Below the pieces are notes generated by a model. The model had not been told where the DNA came from. It worked only from the letters and a program-made list of their open reading frames with translations, and made no database searches. A stretch of 7,934 bases of DNA. It comes from an uncultured Eubacteriales bacterium (GTDB lineage Bacteria > Bacillota > Clostridia > Peptostreptococcales > Anaerovoracaceae). This document shows, one piece after another, positions 1 to 5,609 of the stretch. The translations under genes and the position numbers were made by a program. How positions within the stretch are numbered: position 1 is the stretch's first letter; each line of letters starts with the position of its first letter. The DNA lies in NCBI GenBank assembly GCA_902766915.1, contig CACXFN010000051.1, positions 1-7,934 of the forward strand, in the 5' to 3' direction.

Positions 1-489
1 GTCAATAAGGTTGAAGCAGGCTGTACCAGAATCAATTCCGATGAACTCACATACAATCTCCACGTATTGGTGCGTTATGAATTGGAAAAAGCCATGCTTC
101 GCGGAGATTTGCTTGTAAAGGACTTGCCGGATGCATGGAATCAGAAGTATAAGGAATATCTTGGGGTGGATGTGCCCGATGACCTAAGCGGCGTACTCCA
201 GGATATTCATTGGCCTTACGGTTCATTTGGATATTTCCCCCTCTATGTTCTTGGGAACATCTTCAGCGCACAAATTACCCAGAGAATGAACGAAGACATA
301 AACATCTACGACTATGTAGAAGAGGGTAATTTCAAACTAATAAACTTCTGGAACAAGGACAAGATATGGAAATACGGGGGACTGTTTAATTCAAAAGAAA
401 TAATGGAGAAATATGTTGGTGCACCTATTTCCAGTGAGCCCTTTATCCATTATCTAAAGGACAAATATACAGATATTTATAAACTCTAG
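1..489 (+). CDS. M32 family carboxypeptidase-like protein, copy 1 (subtype A), 3' part only
   Basis: The frame is open from base 1 and ends with TAG at 487-489, giving the last 162 residues of a protein of about 500. It aligns without gaps to residues 339-500 of copy 3, and by hand count about 103 of 162 residues are identical. Family M32 motifs seen: TRINSD at bases 25-42, where active members usually have IRxxAD; the HVLVRYELEK helix; an intact GVLQDIHW (GxxQDxHW motif) at 190-213; then GYFPLYVLGN and SAQ. The HExxH zinc motif would lie left of the window, so whether this copy is an active metallocarboxypeptidase cannot be judged. Active family members remove C-terminal amino acids from peptides in the cytoplasm. 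Copy 2 follows after 78 bp on the same strand, with no terminator seen between them, so co-transcription is likely. An ATG at 67 lies inside the conserved domain and is not the start. Confidence 0.92.
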   Translation, partial: VNKVEAGCTRINSDELTYNLHVLVRYELEKAMLRGDLLVKDLPDAWNQKYKEYLGVDVPDDLSGVLQDIHWPYGSFGYFPLYVLGNIFSAQITQRMNEDINIYDYVEEGNFKLINFWNKDKIWKYGGLFNSKEIMEKYVGAPISSEPFIHYLKDKYTDIYKL

Positions 490-567
490 AACGCCTGACA
501 TTTTCTACGTGCCCTGAGAATTGATAACATTATTCGGAATCCTTAAATACGGGAAGGGATATAGTGT

Positions 568-2073
568 ATGGATTTTGAACAATCAAGACAAGAATTCGCA
601 AAACTTCAGAAGAGAATTTCCGCCATCAATCATGTCATTTCTTTGATGTTTTTTGATGCTGAAACTGCTGCCCCCTCCAGTGCCATAGCTAACAGGATTA
701 GCACCATGGAAGTTATAAATGACGAAATGTACAACCTCAAATTTGGTGAGAATACAGCAGAAATAATGGAATGTCTAACTGAGAATGAGAGTCAGCTCAC
801 CTTGGTTGAGCAACGATCTTTGGAAATCCTTAGGAGAGAGTCAAGGATAAGAGAAAATGTACCTAAGGATGAATACATCAGATACCAAAAACTCTTGCTT
901 TCAGCCCAGGAAGCATGGCATGCGGCCAACGAAGAGAGCGATTATGAATTGTTGCGTCCGCATCTGAAAAAGGTTTTTGATAAGGTAAGAGAACTTGCAA
1001 TCAGTTACAATTCTGAAATGAACCCTTACGATTATTGCCTGAACTACCATGAACCGGGAAGCAATATTCAGTTTTATGATGGGCTTTTTGATGGAATAAG
1101 GAGAGAACTGGTTCCATTCTTAAAAGAGATTGTTAACAAACCTCCTATAGACGACAGCTGCCTAAAGGGCGATTATTCCGTTGCCAAGCAGGAAGCCCTT
1201 GCTAAATATATAATGGAAATCATGGGTCTGGACATGACCAGAGTTGGGCTGGCCACATCTGAGCATCCCTTCACTAAGCGAATAGGATCCCATTTTGATG
1301 AAAGAATAACGACCAGATATTCCAGAAAGGATTTCACCTTTTCTCTATATACAATCCTCTTTGGTTGTGGATATACCCTGGCCGAAACAGGACAGGATGA
1401 TGAGCTTGCATATACTCTTGCTGATGGATCCGCAGCCTTCGGAATCATGGAGGGACAAACTCGTTTTTATGAAAACATCATAGGAAGAAGCAGAGAATTT
1501 ATTCAGTTTATTTATCCAAAGCTTAAGTCCCTTTTCCCAACTTCCATCAAGGAGACTTCTCCCTCCGATATTTATTTGGCGATTAACAAGGTTTTCGCCG
1601 GACCTATTAGAATTGGTTCTGATGAGGTTACAAATAACCTTCACGTTTTGGTTAGATATGAAATAGAAAAGGCCTTAATGAATAAGGACCTATCCTTTAA
1701 GGATCTTCCGGATGCTTGGGCTGAAAAGTATAGAGAATACTTAGGTGTTGAGGTTTGTGATGACAGCCAGGGGGTGCTCCAGGATATGCTCTGGACAGAT
1801 GCTGCCATAGGGTATTTTCCAACAGCTGTGCTTGGTAATGCTTATTCCGCATCGATGTTGGAGAAGATGCAGGAAGATATTAATGTGGAAGAATGTGTTC
1901 GAAAAGGAGATTTCACATCGATTAATAAGTGGAATCGGGAACATGTTTGGAGGCATATAGGATTATATGACGCCCATATAGTGTTGGAAAGATTCATAGG
2001 CATTCCTTCGATTGATATTGATAAATATATCAAATACCTAAAAAAGAAATACTCCGAGATATATAATATTTAA
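568..2073 (+). CDS. M32 carboxypeptidase-like pseudoenzyme, copy 2 (subtype B), zinc site fully lost
   Basis: A 501-aa protein, the normal length for family M32 and mainly helical as expected, with no signal peptide or membrane segment, so probably cytoplasmic. The ATG at 568 is supported by GGAAGGG at 552-558 and by alignment with the first residue of copies 3 and 4. Family landmarks in order: FFDAETAAP (29-36), HPF (233-235), DERIT (244-248, the DxRxT motif), MEGQTRFYEN (294-303, the HESxS region), IRIGSD (348-353, family IRxxAD), GVLQDMLW (402-409, family GxxQDxHW with His408 changed to Leu) and GYFP. The HExxH motif is replaced by FGCGY at 265-269 (bases 1360-1374), removing both zinc histidines and the catalytic Glu; only the third ligand, Glu295, remains. 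Standard M32 hydrolysis should be impossible. The frame is otherwise clean, which argues for a kept non-catalytic role rather than decay. Closest relative here is copy 4 (about 60% identical over the C-terminal third). Confidence 0.92.
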   Translation: MDFEQSRQEFAKLQKRISAINHVISLMFFDAETAAPSSAIANRISTMEVINDEMYNLKFGENTAEIMECLTENESQLTLVEQRSLEILRRESRIRENVPKDEYIRYQKLLLSAQEAWHAANEESDYELLRPHLKKVFDKVRELAISYNSEMNPYDYCLNYHEPGSNIQFYDGLFDGIRRELVPFLKEIVNKPPIDDSCLKGDYSVAKQEALAKYIMEIMGLDMTRVGLATSEHPFTKRIGSHFDERITTRYSRKDFTFSLYTILFGCGYTLAETGQDDELAYTLADGSAAFGIMEGQTRFYENIIGRSREFIQFIYPKLKSLFPTSIKETSPSDIYLAINKVFAGPIRIGSDEVTNNLHVLVRYEIEKALMNKDLSFKDLPDAWAEKYREYLGVEVCDDSQGVLQDMLWTDAAIGYFPTAVLGNAYSASMLEKMQEDINVEECVRKGDFTSINKWNREHVWRHIGLYDAHIVLERFIGIPSIDIDKYIKYLKKKYSEIYNI

Positions 2074-2123
2074 TTGCTTTTCCGTGGGGGAATAAAATAA
2101 GCAATAATACATGGAAATTCAAT

Positions 2124-2336
2124 ATGTCCCGCAGGTCTAATGATCTTATTAAAGCAACGTTCATTCATCAGACCATGGATACGACTGACGAACGCTATGC
2201 GAACGATCAAAGATGGGTAGATAAGAACCAGCCTCTCTTCACAAAAGCTCTTTTGGAATTCAAAGAAGCCATATTTAATAGTACATTTAAAGAATACATT
2301 GAGGAAAGAATTGGCTCAATGTATTTTGTTAATTAG
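2124..2336 (+). pseudogene. Remnant of an M3-family oligoendopeptidase (PepF-like), about 70 codons
   Basis: The 70-residue translation includes FIHQTMDTTDERYANDQRW, then NQPLF, and ends FKEYIEERIGSMYFVN. This matches, from memory of the family, the N-terminal helical region of M3 oligoendopeptidases (typically xIRHxIDTTDxFYxxEQ, then FRKYLEEKIG). That region sits roughly 50-120 residues into proteins of about 560-600 aa. Nothing of the catalytic HExxH domain is present. The frame stops with TAG at 2334-2336, and no convincing continuation is seen in other frames before 2475. The ATG at 2124 has no good ribosome binding site, and the frame is open further upstream without clear similarity. 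It is best read as a deletion scar of a once complete peptidase gene lying between two M32 cassettes. A short expressed protein is possible but less likely. The family assignment rests on recall, not on a search. Confidence 0.55.
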
Positions 2337-2414
2337 GAAGGAATCTGGGTTTCTGGAATAATAATGCTAAAACCTATGCTTCCCGGGTCAAGAAAAACGA
2401 AAAAACTAAATCTC

Positions 2415-2443
2415 TGTACATTTATGCGTTTTTAATATAAAAT
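2415..2443 (+). promoter_or_regulatory. Possible sigma-A type promoter for copies 3 and 4
   Basis: TGTACA at 2415-2420 (4 of 6 to the -35 consensus) is followed after 17 bp by TAAAAT at 2438-2443 (5 of 6 to the -10 consensus), in a very AT-rich stretch. Transcription would begin near 2450, leaving a leader of about 25 nt with GAGGT at 2467-2471 just before the ATG at 2476. The site lies downstream of the M3 remnant and would let the second cassette be transcribed on its own. AT-rich sequence yields such matches by chance, so this is moderate support only. Confidence 0.35.
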
Positions 2444-2475
2444 ATTATACGTCGTCAATTTGTATAGAGGTAATA

Positions 2476-3978
2476 ATGAATTTAGAAGAAGCACGAATTA
2501 AATTCATGGAATTACAAAGGAAGATTTCCGCATTTAAACATGCGGAAGCGATTCTTTCTTGGGATACGGAAATCGTGGCTCCTCCTGGAACAGCTAGAAA
2601 TTCGGCACATTCTGTTGAGATGCTCAACCAAGAACTATTCTTGTTAAAAGCCGGAGAGGAAACCGAGGAGCTTTTGCTTTTTTTGAATGATTATAAGGAT
2701 GAACTAACGGTCAGGGAGCGTAGAGCTCTTGACTATATGCGTAAAGATGCAGAAAGAAAAGCCAAAATCCCCGCTGACGAATATGCCCATTATGAAAGGG
2801 TAATGGCAGAGGCTCAGGATGCCTGGTACAGAGCTATAGAAGAAAACGATTTTGATATACTCTGCCATAAGCAGGGAGAATTATTTGATATTCTAAAAAC
2901 CTTTGCCAAATACTGTTCCCCCAACAAAGATCCCTATGAGTATTGCATAGATGAGTTTGAAGAAGGTCTTACCATTGAAACATGCGACAAAATGTTTGAT
3001 GCCGTGAGAACGCAAATCGTGCCCTTGTTTGAACGTATTCGAGAATGTCCCAAGATTGATAGCGGACCGGTCAAAGGAAATTTCTCTAAAGAATCACAGG
3101 AAAGTTTAGCTATATACGTATTAGATCTCCTTGGGGTAGATATGACCAGAGTGGGTTTGGCTATTTCGGAGCAGCCATTTACCATGTTCTTTGGTTCCCA
3201 CTTCGATGAGAGAATTGCCGCCCAGTATTCAAAAGATGACTATTCCTTGTCGCTATTTACCATTCTGAACCAAGCAGGGCATGTTCTTTATGATATGGGG
3301 CAGGAAGACAGTTTGGCATATACTGTTTTGGATGGCGTGGCCAGCAAATCCTTATTGGAAGCAGAGGGCCGTTTATATGAGAATATAGTTGGAAAAAGTA
3401 GAGCCTTTATAGACTTCATATATCCGGACCTGGTTGATATGTTCCCGGATCCGGTGGAGGGTTATAGTCCGGAGGATATTTATAAAGCTGTTAACAAAGT
3501 GGAAGCAGGCTTTATTCGAATGGACGCAGATGAGGTTACATATAACATACATGTGCTGGTTAGGTATGAATTGGAAAAGGCTATTCTGCACAATCAGCTG
3601 GATGTGAGAGACCTAAGGGATGCTTGGAGAGATAAGTATAAAGAATACCTGGGCATAGATGTGATTGACGATGTAAATGGTGTGCTCCAGGACATACATT
3701 GGCCTTTTGGCTATATTGGGTATTTCCCCAGCTATGTGTTGGGCAATTTCTACAGCGCCCAAATAGCGGAGAAAATGCAGGAAAAGGTAAACATAGATGA
3801 ATGTGTTGAAGAAGGTGACTTTACCCTCATCAATATGTGGAATAAAATGAATATTTGGAAGCATGGAGGATTATATACCTCCAAGCACATAATGGAGAGA
3901 AATTTAAAAGTACCGTTTAATACCGATCCATATATAGATTATTTAACTAATAAATATACGGAAATATATAATTTGTAG
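2476..3978 (+). CDS. M32 carboxypeptidase-like pseudoenzyme, copy 3 (subtype A), HExxH changed to NQAGH
   Basis: A 500-aa cytoplasmic-type protein with no signal peptide. The ATG at 2476 follows AGAGGTAA (2466-2473) closely, and the N-terminus aligns with copies 2 and 4. Outside the active site it is the most canonical of the three full copies: LSWDTEIVAPPG near 27-38, IRMDAD at 347-352 (intact IRxxAD), TYN at 355-357, GVLQDIHW at 402-409 (intact GxxQDxHW) and YVLGN. The catalytic region is altered: HPF reads QPF (233-235), DxRxT reads DERIA (244-248), HExxH reads NQAGH (265-269, bases 3268-3282) and the HES motif reads LEA (294-296, with E295 kept). First zinc His to Asn and catalytic Glu to Gln are each one base change from a His or Glu codon, and both are substitutions expected to abolish activity. 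His269 and Glu295 could still hold a metal weakly. Closest to copy 1; copy 4 follows with a 43-bp gap, probably on one transcript. Confidence 0.92.
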   Translation: MNLEEARIKFMELQRKISAFKHAEAILSWDTEIVAPPGTARNSAHSVEMLNQELFLLKAGEETEELLLFLNDYKDELTVRERRALDYMRKDAERKAKIPADEYAHYERVMAEAQDAWYRAIEENDFDILCHKQGELFDILKTFAKYCSPNKDPYEYCIDEFEEGLTIETCDKMFDAVRTQIVPLFERIRECPKIDSGPVKGNFSKESQESLAIYVLDLLGVDMTRVGLAISEQPFTMFFGSHFDERIAAQYSKDDYSLSLFTILNQAGHVLYDMGQEDSLAYTVLDGVASKSLLEAEGRLYENIVGKSRAFIDFIYPDLVDMFPDPVEGYSPEDIYKAVNKVEAGFIRMDADEVTYNIHVLVRYELEKAILHNQLDVRDLRDAWRDKYKEYLGIDVIDDVNGVLQDIHWPFGYIGYFPSYVLGNFYSAQIAEKMQEKVNIDECVEEGDFTLINMWNKMNIWKHGGLYTSKHIMERNLKVPFNTDPYIDYLTNKYTEIYNL

Positions 3979-4006
3979 ATTTAATTCTTTGCACTTCTGT
4001 TTAATT

Positions 4007-4013
4007 GGAAGGA
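4007..4013 (+). promoter_or_regulatory. Ribosome binding site that fixes the GTG start of copy 4
   Basis: GGAAGGA lies 8 nt before GTG at 4022-4024. The same GGAAGG core precedes the ATG of copy 2 (552-558), the other subtype B gene. It lies inside the longest possible frame, which would open with TTG at 3989 and has no such site upstream, so it supports initiation at 4022. Confidence 0.75.
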
Positions 4014-4021
4014 TATTTAAG

Positions 4022-5524
4022 GTGGAATTTGAAAAGGCAAGGGCAGAGTTTAAAAGGCTTCAGGAACGTGTGAAGGCTATTAATCATGCGGTGTCTTTGA
4101 TTTTTTTTGATGGAGAAACAGCAGCACCTTCCAATACTGCGGATAATAGAATCAAGGCTTTGGAAGTGTTAAATGAAACCAATTACAATTTGAAATATGG
4201 TGATAAAACCATAGAGCTCATTGACTTTCTTTCGGAGCATGAAGATGAACTGACTTTGATAGAGAAGCAATCTCTGAATATTATACGAAGAGATATTGAT
4301 AAAAGAAGGAAAGTGCCAAAGGATAAATATGTCCGCTATGAGAACTTGCTTACCTCCGCTCAGGATGCGTGGCATAGAGCTATAGAGGACCAGAACTACG
4401 GGGTTTTCCGTCCGTTTTTGGAAGAAGTATTTGAAAGCGTGGGAGAGCTTTCTTCCTACGGCAATCCGGGGATGACGCCCTATGATTATTGCCTGGATAA
4501 TTATGAACCTGGAATTAATACTCTCTACTACGATGGAATAATGGAGGGTATTAAGGCTGGGGTGATACCGCTTTTCCAGAAGATTAAGGATAAGCCTAAG
4601 CCCAATGACGCCTGTCTAAAGGGTGATTTCTCAGCGGAAAAACAGGAAGAACTGGCAAAATATTTGATGAAGGTTCTGGGGATTGATTTGGACCACGTGG
4701 TCTTATCCACAGCAGAACATCCTTTTTCCAGAACCATGGGATCCCATTTTGATGTGAGGATTGCAACCAGGTATTCCCGTAAAGAATTTGCTATCTCCCT
4801 ATACACCATGCTCTACGAATGTGCTCATGTTCTATATGTAACAGGTAGAGAGGATGATGTTGCATATACATTTGCAGATGAGCCCACGTCCATGGGGATC
4901 ATGGAGAGCCAAACCTATTTCTATGAAAACAGTGTGGGGAAGAGCAGGGCGTTCATTGAACTAATTTACCCGAAGTTAAGGGAACTATTCCCTGATCCAA
5001 TAGAAGATTATACGCCGGAGGATATCTTTCTGGCAGTCAACAGAGTTGAGGCAGGTCCTATCAGAATAGGATCCGATGAATTGACCAACAACCTTCACCT
5101 ATTAGTGAGATATGAGTTGGAAAAGGCCCTGATGGATAAGAGCCTTTCCATAAGGGATTTACCTGATGCATGGGCGGAGAAGTATAGAAAATACCTGGGT
5201 ATAGAAGTTACTGATCCCGTACAGGGAGTGCTTCAGGATATTCACTGGGCTCACGGAGCGATTGGTTATTTCCCTGTAGCTGTCCTTGGAAGATGCTTTG
5301 CTACCAACATAGGCATTAAGATGGAAAAGGATATTGATTTATACAATTGCGTCAGAGCAGGGGACTTTCACCAAATCAATCAGTGGAATAGGGAAAACAT
5401 ATGGAGCAAGATAGGTTTTTATGACTCCAAAGCCATTGTGCAAGAAATTGCAGGTGGACAAATAAATGCGGATACATATGTTAGATATCTAAATGGCAAA
5501 TACTCGGAGCTTTATAAAATATAA
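4022..5524 (+). CDS. M32 carboxypeptidase-like pseudoenzyme, copy 4 (subtype B), HExxH changed to YECAH
   Basis: A 500-aa protein starting at GTG 4022. That start is chosen because the codon lies 8 nt after GGAAGGA and its residue aligns exactly with Met1 of copies 2 and 3 (VEFEKAR against MDFEQSR); an in-frame TTG at 3989 would add 11 unconserved residues. Motifs: FFDGETAAPS (28-37), HPF intact (233-235), DVRIA (244-248, family DxRxT), YECAH at 265-269 (bases 4814-4828, family HExxH), MESQTYFYEN (294-303, family HESxS), IRIGSD (348-353), and GVLQDIHW intact (402-409). The first zinc His is Tyr, but the catalytic Glu266, the second His269 and the third ligand Glu295 all remain. It is therefore the least damaged of the three and could conceivably bind a metal with Tyr or water as the missing ligand. 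It shares Cys267 with copy 2. It is the last gene of the array and is followed at once by a terminator. Confidence 0.92.
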   Translation: MEFEKARAEFKRLQERVKAINHAVSLIFFDGETAAPSNTADNRIKALEVLNETNYNLKYGDKTIELIDFLSEHEDELTLIEKQSLNIIRRDIDKRRKVPKDKYVRYENLLTSAQDAWHRAIEDQNYGVFRPFLEEVFESVGELSSYGNPGMTPYDYCLDNYEPGINTLYYDGIMEGIKAGVIPLFQKIKDKPKPNDACLKGDFSAEKQEELAKYLMKVLGIDLDHVVLSTAEHPFSRTMGSHFDVRIATRYSRKEFAISLYTMLYECAHVLYVTGREDDVAYTFADEPTSMGIMESQTYFYENSVGKSRAFIELIYPKLRELFPDPIEDYTPEDIFLAVNRVEAGPIRIGSDELTNNLHLLVRYELEKALMDKSLSIRDLPDAWAEKYRKYLGIEVTDPVQGVLQDIHWAHGAIGYFPVAVLGRCFATNIGIKMEKDIDLYNCVRAGDFHQINQWNRENIWSKIGFYDSKAIVQEIAGGQINADTYVRYLNGKYSELYKI

Positions 5525-5535
5525 AAGAGCCGTCT

Positions 5536-5583
5536 AAAAAAGCCTTCTATAGGTAATTGGATTCTACCACAGAAGGCTTTTTT
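5536..5583. terminator. Bidirectional intrinsic terminator between convergent units
   Basis: Left arm AAAAAAGCCTTCT (5536-5548) pairs perfectly with right arm AGAAGGCTTTTTT (5571-5583). Inside the 22-nt loop, GGTA (5552-5555) can pair with TACC (5565-5568). The run of T after the + strand arm and the run of A before it, which reads as T on the - strand, make it usable from both sides. It begins 12 bp after the stop of M32 copy 4 and ends 26 bp before the stop of the convergent acyl-CoA ligase gene. Confidence 0.9.
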
Positions 5584-5609
5584 CTGATTAGATTATACAA
5601 GTTTTAAAT

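Larger units (their letters stand above)
1..5524 (+). repeat. Tandem M32 paralogue array, apparent order A-B-A'-B'
   Basis: Four M32 genes lie head to tail. Hand-counted identity over the shared C-terminal 162 residues is about 64% for copies 1 and 3, about 60% for copies 2 and 4, and only about 51-52% for the neighbours 1-2 and 3-4. Subtype A shares VEAG followed by TYN, QDIHWP, YVLGN, SAQ and WKxGGL. Subtype B shares FFDxETAAPS, CLKGD, PIRIGSD, TNN, DAWAEKY and AVLG. Within each presumed pair the A and B genes are close (78 and 43 bp), whereas the two pairs are 402 bp apart. Divergence is large, so the duplication is old. The array probably extends left of the window. Confidence 0.6.

Noticed and set aside
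521..549. TTGATA with a 17-bp spacer to TAAATA, a possible promoter for copy 2
   Set aside because: The -10 match is poor (3 of 6), and the start of transcription would fall inside the ribosome binding site at 552-558. Read-through from copy 1 is simpler.
1173..1956. Several open frames on the - strand inside M32 copy 2, with similar ones inside copies 3 and 4
   Set aside because: They lie opposite conserved coding sequence, have no family similarity or ribosome binding sites, and recur because the paralogues share codons.
568..2073. Idea that loss of HExxH reflects a frameshift or sequencing error
   Set aside because: The three copies align without gaps through the motif and on both sides, and the codons are clean substitutions in frame.
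2337..2475. Continuation of the M3 peptidase remnant in another frame after the stop at 2336
   Set aside because: No frame gives a convincing match to the following M3 region; the stretch is AT-rich and looks non-coding apart from the possible promoter.
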